Positions 55,773 to 64,000 of a DNA stretch of 64,000 nt are shown piece by piece. Each line of letters opens with the position of its first letter. Position 1 is the stretch's first letter. Below the pieces are notes generated by a model. It made no database searches. It saw only the letters and a list, made by a program, of their open reading frames with translations, and was not told the origin of the DNA. Source of the stretch: Siminovitchia fordii DSM 16014 = CIP 108821 (GTDB lineage: Bacteria > Bacillota > Bacilli > Bacillales > Bacillaceae_C); the NCBI RefSeq assembly GCF_000374565.1, contig NZ_KB894688.1:1-64000 (forward strand), in the 5' to 3' direction. The translations under genes and the position numbers were made by a program.

Positions 55773-57379
55773 TTACATATTGAGTTTCTCTCTCAATAAA
55801 TGTATACGCTTCCCAAATAGCATCTTTGCCAAATTACTTTTCAATGCCAGAAGTCCATAGATCACGCCTCCAAAAGATACACAAACCATTATGACCAGAA
55901 GTGACTGCCATCTGCTTTCATGGTCAACCACCATTGAAAGAACACTCTCAGCTCCTGTAACCGCACCGGCCATTACCACTGTAAAAATAAACATTAACAA
56001 GCACCTTTTTACAACAACTGTATATTTGTAATCCGTACAGTTATGGATGAAAAATAAATTTAGCAGACATGCAACTAAATAACCCAATGTTGTTGCATAA
56101 ACCGCGCCGGCTGTTTCAAATATTTTTATCAAGGGGATATTCAGAAATAATTTTGTTAACAGCCCCATCAACAAACTGAGTACAGTCATTTTTTGCATGT
56201 TAATTCCCTGTAAAACTGACGCCGATATTGAAAAAACAGCAAACAGAATCGCTGATGGAGCATAAATGGCTAGAATTTCCGTTCCAAGCGGGTTATGCCC
56301 ATAAAAAACTGTGTAAATCGGGCCGGCCAAAACAGATATTCCTATCACAGCCGGTATGGTAATGAATAAAACAATTTGAAACGCCTTGTCAAGTTCACGG
56401 CGGAATATTTCCATATTCCCATTGGCATATGAACTTGTTACCGCAGGGATCAGCGCCATCGAAAAAGCAGTGGCAAGCGTCATCGGAATAACAACCAGCT
56501 TTTGAGTGTTAAAATTTAAGATACCAAAAGCGGATTTAACGATTCCATCCAATCCAATGGAAGCCATCCCCTGCTGAAAGTTAAATTGTCTATAAACTGA
56601 AATAATGGCATTGCAATGCCTACTACAACAAAGGGGATCGAAGAGTAAAAGATTTCCTTTTGTACTTGGACCAAAGATGTTCCCGATTTATTCCAATCTT
56701 TATCCGCAAGTTGTTTAAAGTGCGGAATTTGTTTTTTTAAATAGATTAAAAGAACAATCATGCTTCCTATGGACCCAATTGCAGCTGCGAATGTTGCGAC
56801 ACTGACTGCGGTTACCAATTTACCTCCGAGTATTTTCAAAACTACCAATGCACCGCTTAATAGAAAAATAATCCTCACGACCTGCTCAACAACTTGTGAA
56901 ACAGCCGTCGGGCTCATAACTTGGTGACCTTGAAAGTAACCGCGGATCATACTCATCGCCGGTACAAGTATCAGAGCAAAGCTGACTGACCGTATCACAG
57001 TGGTCAAATCTTCCGAAGAAAATCCATTTTCACCATAGCTTCCGAACTCCGCCAAAAGTGGCGCAGTCGAAAACATAACCAAAAAAGCCAAAACACCGGT
57101 CATCATCATTATTTTAAAACTCGATTTAAAAATTCTTTGGCTGACCGAATATTGACCAATGGCATTATATTTGGAGATGATTTTTGATACTGCAAGCGGA
57201 ATTCCTGCCGTGGCAATGCTCATAAAGATCGTGTACGGAATGTAGGCATATGCATACAATCCCACCCCTTCCTCGCCTAAAAGCATATTAAAGGGGATGA
57301 CATACACTAGACCAAGGATTTTGGATAATACCGAGCCAAGGGTAAGAATAAACGCTCCTCTGATTAATGTAGAAGACAT
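55773..57379 (-). pseudogene. MurJ/YtgP-like lipid flippase, frameshifted
   Basis: Two frames together give a full MOP-superfamily flippase of about 535 residues. The N-terminal part (from 57379) has MLLGEEGVGLYAYAYIPYT and RGYFQGHQVMSPTAVSQVVEQ, a motif shared with B. subtilis YtgP/MurJ. At about 56570 the reading FIDNLTF should continue as QQGMASIGLDGIVKSAF, which is in the next frame and runs to 55773. A single missing base explains this. The normal enzyme moves lipid II or polysaccharide precursors across the membrane. Confidence 0.88.
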
Positions 57380-57597
57380 TTTTATACTTCCTGCCTGTTA
57401 ATATTTTAATTTTATCTTTGAGTACATTACTTGTATCTATCAAAATGAGAGATTATTCATTCATGTTAACATGACCAGTTGTAATTCTTGTCTGAATCAA
57501 GAAAAGAGGATTTCTCAAGAAGATAGATTTGAGTATGTTTATGAGTTTGATTTATACTTGGATATACACTTCAATTTCCTTCTCTGTACCCTTCACA

Positions 57598-57906
57598 TTA
57601 TTGACTAACTTTTTCCTCCGTAAGATATTTGAACGTTTCTTCAGTTTTAGACTGTTCTGAGATGATGGTGAATAAATCCTCAACGGAATATGGAGTATTT
57701 TGGGGCAACTTACATTCAGACATTTTTCTTGCCAAGTCAATATATCGGGCGCCCTCAATAGAATCCACAATGAAAAATTTTGATTTATGATATACCTCTG
57801 TTTCAGGAGGGGTTTTTACATCCGTTTGCTTGGCATCACCTTTTGTCCACCAACTTAAAACGAAGATTGTACAAACACATGCAGCAACCGACATGACTTT
57901 TTTCAA
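57598..57906 (-). CDS. small secreted or anchored hypothetical protein
   Basis: 102 residues. An N-terminal signal or anchor (KKVMSVAACVCTIFVLSWW) is followed by a polar domain (YHKSKFFIVDSIEGARYIDL; SVEDLFTIISEQSKTEE). TTG start with GAGAGGGG six bases upstream. No family recognised. Confidence 0.6.
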   Translation of the reverse strand: MKKVMSVAACVCTIFVLSWWTKGDAKQTDVKTPPETEVYHKSKFFIVDSIEGARYIDLARKMSECKLPQNTPYSVEDLFTIISEQSKTEETFKYLTEEKVSQ

Positions 57907-58235
57907 GTTAAGCCCCTCTCTTTTCGGAAATTATCTTAATTCTTTAACCATTATATTGAAAGGTTAACTAAAAAAGAATTGAGAAATCCTTGTAACATTA
58001 TCTTTGCTTTTTACCCCAAAATCTGTCGCTTTATATTAGATGCATTAGGCAGATATCATGAACTCATTGTTTAAATCTCTAGCAGCTCAACTACCATTTT
58101 TATTAACTTTTTAATCGGCTTAACCAATTTAACGATCGTTACTTTTTTACAAGTCCTCATCCCTTCAATTCGACCTTCTCTTCAGCTGCTATGAAAAATG
58201 CTTGAAGAAGACTAATACAACCAGAAGAGAGTAAA
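57907..58235. other. gene-poor stretch
   Basis: About 330 bases; no gene or clear regulatory element recognised apart from the leader of the small gene on the left and the hairpin beginning at 58236. Confidence 0.5.
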
Positions 58236-58279
58236 GGCATGACTACGGCAAAACCAAGCGGATCTGCCGTTGTCATGCC
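58236..58279 (-). terminator. terminator of the peptide ABC operon
   Basis: GGCATGACaACGGCA pairs with TGCCGTaGTCATGCC on the minus strand; the T-run is short (CTTTACT). Confidence 0.65.
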
Positions 58280-58286
58280 AACTCAA

Positions 58287-59195
58287 TCATTTTTTCATCC
58301 TCGGATCTAACGCATCCCGCAATCCGTCCCCCATTAGATTGAATCCCAATACCGTGAGCATAATGGCAATCCCCGGAAAGAATACAGTCCATGGTGCCTG
58401 GATAATAAAGTCCTTTGAATCAGCGAGCATTTTTCCCCATTCAGGCGTTGGCGGTTGTGCACCCAATCCCAGGAAACCCAAGGCAGCAGCTTCAATGATG
58501 GCTGTTGCAATGGAAAGCGATCCCTGAACGATGATCGGCGCCAAACTATTTGGCAGGACATGATGAAAGAGGATTCTACCATCAGTCATTCCAATCGCTT
58601 TTGCTGCAGTAATATATTCTTCCTCCTTAACGCTTAGCACCCTTGAGCGCAGCAGACGGCCAAATGTCGGCACGTTGATAATCGCAATGGCAATCATTGC
58701 ATTTTGTAAGGACGGGCCAAGAATGGCAACAATTGCAATGGCTAGCAATATACTTGGAAAAGCTAGTAGAATATCAAATATTCTCGAAATTATACCGTCT
58801 ACCCACCTGCCATAATAGCCAGCAACTATGCCCAACAAAGAACCAACAATCACAGATCCACTGACCGCCAGAAATCCGACACGCAGCGAGATCCGTGCCC
58901 CATAAATGACACGGCTTAAAATATCACGACCAAACTCGTCTGTTCCAAACCAATGACTTCTTGAAGGAGGAAGATGCTTATTCGCCAATTCTGTTTCTCT
59001 GAATCCATATGGAGCAATCAAGTCTGCGAAAATGGCCAGAAAAATAAAAAATAAGACAATACCAAGACCCAATAAAGCTGCTTTATTTTTTCTAAAGCTC
59101 CGCCATGCTTCCTTCCAAGGGGAAATGATTTGTTCCTCTTCATCTATATTTATATTCGTATGGTTTGGAGGTAACTTCGCTGCTGGTTCAATCAT
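58287..59195 (-). CDS. peptide ABC transporter permease (AppC/DppC type)
   Basis: 302 residues. Six membrane helices, an OppC-type N-terminal segment (SPWKEAWRSFRKNKAALLGLGIVLFF) and EAA-loop EEYITAAKAIGMTDGRILFHHVLPN. It pairs with the DppB-type permease whose gene ends 10 bases upstream. Ribosome site AGGGGG. Confidence 0.93.
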   Translation of the reverse strand: MIEPAAKLPPNHTNINIDEEEQIISPWKEAWRSFRKNKAALLGLGIVLFFIFLAIFADLIAPYGFRETELANKHLPPSRSHWFGTDEFGRDILSRVIYGARISLRVGFLAVSGSVIVGSLLGIVAGYYGRWVDGIISRIFDILLAFPSILLAIAIVAILGPSLQNAMIAIAIINVPTFGRLLRSRVLSVKEEEYITAAKAIGMTDGRILFHHVLPNSLAPIIVQGSLSIATAIIEAAALGFLGLGAQPPTPEWGKMLADSKDFIIQAPWTVFFPGIAIMLTVLGFNLMGDGLRDALDPRMKK

Positions 59196-59205
59196 GTTTT
59201 TCCCC

Positions 59206-60210
59206 CTATCGGTATTTGATTCGCGGATCGATTGCCGCGTACAATAAATCCACTGTCAAATTGATTAATACGAAAATAGTGGCAACGACTAATATTCCTG
59301 ATTGAATGACCGGATAATCGCGGAATTGGATTGCATCATAAATATAGCTTCCAATTCCCGGCCATCCAAAAATTGTTTCTGTCAAGATCGCGCCGCCCAA
59401 TAGCAAGCCTGTCTGCAAACCGATGACCGTCAGTACAGGGATGAATGCGTTTTTTAAAGAATGCTTATAAACAACCCAAAACATGCTCATCCCTTTAGCA
59501 CGGGCAGTACGGATATAATCGGAACGCATCACTTCCAGCATGCTTGATCTTGTAATCCGGGCGATAATCGCCATTGGAATCGTAGCAAGTGCGATGCTCG
59601 GCAAAACAAGATGTTTGATGACTTCAACAAACTGGTCAAATCTTCCCTGCATTAATGTATCGATTAAATATAAATAAGTAATCGGTTCGACCGGATCCCG
59701 AATATTATCACGCCCTGTTGTAGGAAGTAAGTCAAGCTGAATCGAGAACACATATTGTTCCATCAGGCCAAGCCAAAAGATCGGCATCGAAACGCCAATC
59801 AGAGCAAGCAGCATAGCAATATAGTCGAACCATGAATTTTGAAACCATGCAGAAATAATACCGGCATTGATGCCGAATACAATTGCAATCAGCATGGCGG
59901 CAAAAGCAAGCTCCATAGTTGCTGCCAAATACGGCCAAACCTCCTGGCTGATCGGACTTTGGGTCCGGATCGACATTCCTAAATCTCCGGTCAATAGATT
60001 TTTGACATAATCAAAAAACTGTATATATAAGGGCTGATCAAGACCCAATTGCTTATTTAATGCCTCAACGGCTTCCTCTGTTGCCTGCTGGCCCAAAATG
60101 ATCTGTGCAGGATTGCCAGGTATCGCATGAATGAGGGAAAATACAATCAGCACCATCCCCAGCAGGACAGGGATTAACAATGTCAGCCGTCTTATTGTGT
60201 ATACGAGCAT
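59206..60210 (-). CDS. peptide ABC transporter permease (AppB/DppB type)
   Basis: 334 residues. N-terminal MLVYTIRRLTLLIPVLLGMVL, then IPGNPAQIILGQQATEEAVEAL, and an EAA-loop DYIRTARAKGMSMFWVVYKHSLKNA. Start at ATG 60210 with AAAAGGTGATCGA upstream; a longer in-frame run lacks a ribosome site. Confidence 0.94.
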   Translation of the reverse strand: MLVYTIRRLTLLIPVLLGMVLIVFSLIHAIPGNPAQIILGQQATEEAVEALNKQLGLDQPLYIQFFDYVKNLLTGDLGMSIRTQSPISQEVWPYLAATMELAFAAMLIAIVFGINAGIISAWFQNSWFDYIAMLLALIGVSMPIFWLGLMEQYVFSIQLDLLPTTGRDNIRDPVEPITYLYLIDTLMQGRFDQFVEVIKHLVLPSIALATIPMAIIARITRSSMLEVMRSDYIRTARAKGMSMFWVVYKHSLKNAFIPVLTVIGLQTGLLLGGAILTETIFGWPGIGSYIYDAIQFRDYPVIQSGILVVATIFVLINLTVDLLYAAIDPRIKYR

Positions 60211-60636
60211 TCGATCACCTTTTTTGTAAGATTTACGTGTGATTGCAGGTCTTTTCACTAGTTTAAGAAAAATGCAAGGCGCGCAACATTAGTTAGGCGA
60301 CCAGCACAAGACGAATTTGGATGAAGGTGCTGTTAAACCACCGTAGTAAAGCGATTCATTTCAGTTTTATCAAGAGGAAAACCTTGAACTCATGCAGTTT
60401 TTTCATGGTTTTCCACCGGTTTAATCGATAAGCTATGGCGCAGGAGCACATGCATCTTGAATAAGCTTCCTTCCAACCTGACACATCTCCTGGCTGACAT
60501 AGATTCTCGGCAACACCTTGTTTGTTTCGCTTACACTAGCACTTCGCCGTACCAAGACCTCCAGTCCATCAGAATTGGCATATAATGTTACCATTTGGAT
60601 ACAATTTTCATCCAATTTTATACTTTCTTATTCCTC
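60211..60636. other. long gap inside the peptide operon
   Basis: Between the binding-protein gene and the permease genes. A 60-codon minus-strand frame (60433-60615) has no good ribosome site and is not called. No second promoter was firmly recognised. Confidence 0.4.
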
Positions 60637-60663
60637 GAAAAAGGGGAGTACGTTCACTCCCCT
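60637..60663 (-). terminator. intra-operon terminator after the binding-protein gene
   Basis: On the minus strand, GGGGAGT-GAACGT-ACTCCCC is followed by TTTTTTCG, about 13 bases after the stop. It would lower permease mRNA relative to binding protein. Confidence 0.8.
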
Positions 60664-60675
60664 CGGATATCTCTA

Positions 60676-62289
60676 TTACATTGAAACATCCTCAAACACT
60701 TGAACCCCTGTCGGATGCGGAAAGAACCCTTCAATCGTATTTTTTCCAGCTAGTTGCGGAACTGTGTGAGCAAGAGGCACCCATGGTGCATCATCATGAA
60801 TAATTTCCAATGCCTCTTTATATAGTTCGCTGCGTTTTTCTTCATCTGTTTCCGTTTGTGCTTCAATTAGCAGCTTGTGAACATCTTCATTTGCATACCT
60901 TGAATAGTTATTGGATCCGATACTGTCTTTATCCAACAGGGCATATAGGAAGTTGTCTGCATCTCCGTTGTCACCTGTCCATCCGAGCATGAACATAGGA
61001 GATTCTCCGTCCCGCACTTTTTCCAAGTATGTTCCCCATTCCATTGTGACAATATTTACTTCAACACCAATCTTTTCAAGGTCGGCTTGGATCGCTTCGG
61101 CCACCTTTTGGCCGTTTGGCATATATGGGCGTGGAACAGGCATTGCCCATAAATCCATTTTGAACCCATCTTTGAATCCTGCTTCATCAAGCAGTTCCTT
61201 CGCTTTATCTAAATCAAACTCATAATCTTCGATTTCATCGTTATATCCATCGATAGAAGGCGGAATCGGGTTTTTTGCTGGTTCAGCCGTCCCCTCATAG
61301 AAATTATCGATGATGGCTTGCTTGTTTATGGCATGGCTAATGGCCTGCCGGACTTTCTTGTTATCGAAAGGCTCTTTTTCAACATTGAACCCTAAATAAC
61401 CAACGTTCATTGACGGACGCTCAAAAATTTGCAGATTGCTGTCCGCCTTTACTTTTTCGACATCACTTGGATTTAAACCATCTATTAAGTCTACTTCGCC
61501 TTTGACAAGCGCATTCAAACGGGCTGAGTTGTCTGTGATGACTTTAAAGATGACTTTATCTAACTTTGGTAGGCCTTCTCTCCAATAGTCTTCATTTTTA
61601 ACGACTGTGATTGTATCATTCCGTTTCCAGCTTTCAAACTTGAATGGTCCTGTTCCAACAGGGTTTTCGATATATTTTGCGCCAAATTTTTCAATGGCAG
61701 CCGGACTGGAAATGGCAAACGGCGTCATGGCCAAGTTTTTTAGAAATGGCGCTTGCGGCCTGAATAGAGTGATCTCTACTTTATGATCATCAACTGCTTT
61801 TACTTCTTTAATAACTGCCGCTTCATCACCTTTAAAACCACCAAACTGTGACACAAAATAAGGAAATTCCGCCTCATCTTTCCCATTCATCCACCGTTCG
61901 AAGTTTTTAACGACTGCATCTGCATTGAAATCAGTGCCGTCATGGAATTTAATCCCTTCCTCCAATTCGAACGTGTACGTTTTTCCGTCATCAGAAACTT
62001 CCCAGTCCTTGGCAAGGCCAGGGAGAATATCCGGAGTCTCTTTTTCATATTTGACAAGTGTCTCAAGGATCTGTTCAGATACAATTAAGGACTCACCATC
62101 TGTAATTGTCGCCGGATCCAGCTTGACAGCATCTCCTCCGCGAGCATAGACCATTGTGCCGCCTTCAGCTGCTTCCTCCTTCTTTTCCCCGCTCTCTTCT
62201 TTTCCCGTCTCTTGAGATCCAGAACAGCCCAAAAGAGTTAAAGACAGGACGAGCAATAGTGAAAAAACGATGGAAAAACCCTTTTTCAT
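60676..62289 (-). CDS. peptide/dipeptide ABC transporter substrate-binding lipoprotein
   Basis: 537 residues. Signal peptide with lipobox LTLLGC near residue 22, then a Glu/Lys-rich linker. The SBP family 5 domain has LAKDWEVSDDGKTYTFELEEGIKFHDG and NPVGTGPFKFESW; near the C-terminus, MEWGTYLEKVRDGESPMFML then GWTGDNGDADNF resembles DppA-type dipeptide/heme binders. Start MKKGFSIVF with GGGGGC upstream. It follows the ATPase genes D and F. Confidence 0.93.
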   Translation of the reverse strand: MKKGFSIVFSLLLVLSLTLLGCSGSQETGKEESGEKKEEAAEGGTMVYARGGDAVKLDPATITDGESLIVSEQILETLVKYEKETPDILPGLAKDWEVSDDGKTYTFELEEGIKFHDGTDFNADAVVKNFERWMNGKDEAEFPYFVSQFGGFKGDEAAVIKEVKAVDDHKVEITLFRPQAPFLKNLAMTPFAISSPAAIEKFGAKYIENPVGTGPFKFESWKRNDTITVVKNEDYWREGLPKLDKVIFKVITDNSARLNALVKGEVDLIDGLNPSDVEKVKADSNLQIFERPSMNVGYLGFNVEKEPFDNKKVRQAISHAINKQAIIDNFYEGTAEPAKNPIPPSIDGYNDEIEDYEFDLDKAKELLDEAGFKDGFKMDLWAMPVPRPYMPNGQKVAEAIQADLEKIGVEVNIVTMEWGTYLEKVRDGESPMFMLGWTGDNGDADNFLYALLDKDSIGSNNYSRYANEDVHKLLIEAQTETDEEKRSELYKEALEIIHDDAPWVPLAHTVPQLAGKNTIEGFFPHPTGVQVFEDVSM

Positions 62290-62340
62290 GTTTTTGCCCC
62301 CATTCATCATTTTTGCCTATAATATATTTCACGCGAAAAG

Positions 62341-63309
62341 TCACTCATATAAGTGGCAAGACGCGTAATGGCCTTTTTCAACTTCTTTGAACAATGGCCT
62401 TTTGTGCGCACATTGCTTCATTGCCGCCGGACAGCGTGTATGAAATGCACAGCCCGCAGGCGGATTCGCCGGGTTTGGCACATCTCCACGTAAAATGACA
62501 CGCTCCTTGTGAAAGTCAACATCCGGAACTGGTACGGCTGATAAAAGCGCTTCAGTGTATGGATGCTTTGGATTTTCATATAGTTGCTCGCTGTCTGCCA
62601 GTTCCACAATCCTTCCCAAATACATCACTCCGACCCGGTCGCTGATGTGACGGACAACCCCTAAATCATGAGCAATAAATAAATAAGTTAAATCAAACTC
62701 TTCTTGTAGGTCTTTCAGCAAATTCAGTACCTGTGATTGGATTGACACGTCTAGGGCGGAGACAGGCTCATCTGCAACAATAAGCTTGGGACGGACAGCC
62801 AAAGCTCTTGCAATACCAATCCTTTGGCGTTGACCACCGCTAAATTGATGTGGATACCTCTTTGCGTGATAATCATTGAGACCAACGATTTCCAGGAGCT
62901 CACGCACCCTTTTTTTCCGTTCTTTTGAATCCGACATCCCGTGGACGATCAATGGCTCTTCCAATATCTTTTCCACCTTATGTCTGGGATTTAGTGAAGC
63001 AAACGGGTCCTGGAAAACCATTTGCATTTCTCTGCGAAGATGGCGCATTTCATTTTTTGAAAGGCTTGTAATGTCTTTTCCTTCAAAGTATATTTTTCCT
63101 TCTGTCGGTTCCAAGAGACGGAGCAACGTTTTGCCTGTCGTTGATTTTCCGCATCCGCTCTCGCCGACAAGCCCCAATGTCTCACCTTTCTTAATGAAGA
63201 AGGAGACATCATCAACAGCTTTCACCGATCCGATTTGTTTTCCGAATATCCCGCCATGTATAGGGAAGCTTTTCTTTAAACCCTCAACTTCCAATAATCG
63301 TTCTGTCAT
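62341..63309 (-). CDS. peptide ABC transporter ATP-binding protein (AppF/DppF type)
   Basis: 322 residues. Walker A is GESGCGKST, signature FSGGQRQRI, Walker [14 protein letters not shown], switch His in IAHDL. The C-terminal OPP domain ends with [14 protein letters not shown], a likely Fe-S or Zn Cys motif of this family. The start overlaps the previous gene's stop as ATGA. Confidence 0.95.
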   Translation of the reverse strand: MTERLLEVEGLKKSFPIHGGIFGKQIGSVKAVDDVSFFIKKGETLGLVGESGCGKSTTGKTLLRLLEPTEGKIYFEGKDITSLSKNEMRHLRREMQMVFQDPFASLNPRHKVEKILEEPLIVHGMSDSKERKKRVRELLEIVGLNDYHAKRYPHQFSGGQRQRIGIARALAVRPKLIVADEPVSALDVSIQSQVLNLLKDLQEEFDLTYLFIAHDLGVVRHISDRVGVMYLGRIVELADSEQLYENPKHPYTEALLSAVPVPDVDFHKERVILRGDVPNPANPPAGCAFHTRCPAAMKQCAHKRPLFKEVEKGHYASCHLYE

Positions 63310-64000
63310 CCGCTGACTTCTCCTTTATTGCTTTCGTACAACCAACATTTCACTTTATGTACATCTGAAAGATTTAATAGATTAGGTGTTTCGGCAAAGC
63401 AGCGTTCATCCGCATGGTCACACCGAGGGGCAAAATGGCAGCCAGTTTGGATGGAGCCTGGCTTTGGTACATTGCCTTTAATAGAATAAAGCCGTTCCCT
63501 CTTCTGGCGCAAATCCGGTACAGACTGAAGCAATCCAACCGTATAGGGGTGTTTCGGATTTTTAAAAATCGTTTTTATGTCTGATTCTTCCACGATATGA
63601 CCGGCATACATAACAATGACACGGCTGCACATTTCGGCCACGATACCCAAGTCGTGCGTAATCATAATAATGGCGGTATCCGTGTCTTTATTAAGCGCTT
63701 TCATTAAATCCAAAATCTGCGCCTGGATGGTAACATCAAGTGCAGTTGTCGGTTCATCCGCGATGAGTAATTCCGGATTGCAGATCATCGCCATCGCAAT
63801 CATGACACGTTGCCTCATCCCGCCGGAAAGCTGGTGGGGATAATCATTGATCAACTGCTCCGCACGCGGCAGTCCAACTAACTTCAACATTTCAACAGCC
63901 CGCTCTTTAGCTTTCTTCTTCGGTAATTTTCGATGGATCTGAATAGCTTCGAGCAACTGGTCTCCGATTGTAAAAACCGGATTCAGGCTCGTCATCGGCT
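63306..64000 (-). CDS. peptide ABC transporter ATP-binding protein (AppD/DppD type), partial
   Basis: The 5' part lies beyond the window. Visible: [18 protein letters not shown] (right after Walker A region of relatives), signature [15 protein letters not shown], Walker [14 protein letters not shown], switch His in ITHDLG, and C-terminal Cys motif [15 protein letters not shown]. About 229 residues seen out of an expected 320-340. It is the first visible gene in the order D-F-A-B-C. Confidence 0.93.
   Translation of the reverse strand, partial: PMTSLNPVFTIGDQLLEAIQIHRKLPKKKAKERAVEMLKLVGLPRAEQLINDYPHQLSGGMRQRVMIAMAMICNPELLIADEPTTALDVTIQAQILDLMKALNKDTDTAIIMITHDLGIVAEMCSRVIVMYAGHIVEESDIKTIFKNPKHPYTVGLLQSVPDLRQKRERLYSIKGNVPKPGSIQTGCHFAPRCDHADERCFAETPNLLNLSDVHKVKCWLYESNKGEVSG

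Noticed and set aside
57470-57500. Palindrome-like gttaac around 57475
   Set aside because: Six-base palindrome, expected by chance in AT-rich sequence.
60433-60615. 60-codon minus-strand frame in the gap of the peptide operon
   Set aside because: Ribosome-like GAGGAA is too far from the ATG, and the product resembles nothing; listed only as part of the gap.

Overview
The window looks like a chromosomal segment of a low-GC Gram-positive spore former of the Bacillaceae. The basis is gene content and order: clpP under a CtsR-type operator, crh-whiA-yvcK-rapZ, trxB, yvcD, yvoF-ppaX-yvoD-lgt-hprK, yvlD-yvlB, uvrA-uvrB, csbA, pstSCAB-phoU, phoPR, a Bacillus-type ferredoxin, a YjcZ-type small protein and an app-like peptide-transport operon. 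Strong AGGAGG ribosome sites and frequent GTG/TTG starts fit this. No rRNA genes or CRISPR arrays were seen. There is one tRNA gene.

Layout. 1-4.7 kb: an IS1182-family insertion sequence, a short-chain dehydrogenase, a ferritin-like protein, a glyoxalase-fold protein and a decayed tyrosine recombinase lying against the 3' end of tRNA-Arg(CCG). 5-24 kb: mostly conserved core genes on the minus strand, covering proteolysis, carbon-catabolite signalling (Crh and its kinase HprK), cell-wall and lipoprotein functions, and nucleotide excision repair with a LexA/DinR-type box before uvrB. 23.5-28 kb: an accessory block lying between uvrB and csbA, which are adjacent in B. subtilis. It holds a PadR-HAAS pair, an ECF sigma-factor cluster, a HAD hydrolase and a DMT transporter.

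28.7-39.2 kb: phosphate and metal homeostasis. pstSCAB-phoU is preceded by four Pho-box repeats, and phoPR lies 13 bases behind a CzrA/CadC-like repressor and Zn/Cd ATPase operon. 39.4-51.6 kb: ferredoxin, small spore-type or unknown proteins, ccdA, a second PadR-HAAS module with striking palindromes, a Cys-rich four-helix copper-type protein, a FetAB-like metal ABC exporter, a secreted M14 carboxypeptidase and a CDF transporter. 51.6-57.9 kb is a decay zone: a frameshifted GrpB-family remnant, a frameshifted MurJ/YtgP-like flippase and a small membrane protein whose tail appears shifted out of frame. 58.2-64 kb: a peptide ABC operon in the order D-F-A-B-C, as in B. subtilis app. It has a terminator-like hairpin between the binding protein and the permeases, and is cut by the window end.

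Nothing here is clearly a wholly new system. The best candidates for new biology are the ECF sigma cluster with a possible membrane anti-sigma factor, the two PadR-HAAS modules with their palindromes, the metal-efflux/phoPR junction and several uncharacterised small proteins. All calls were made by reading the sequence. No database search was run.
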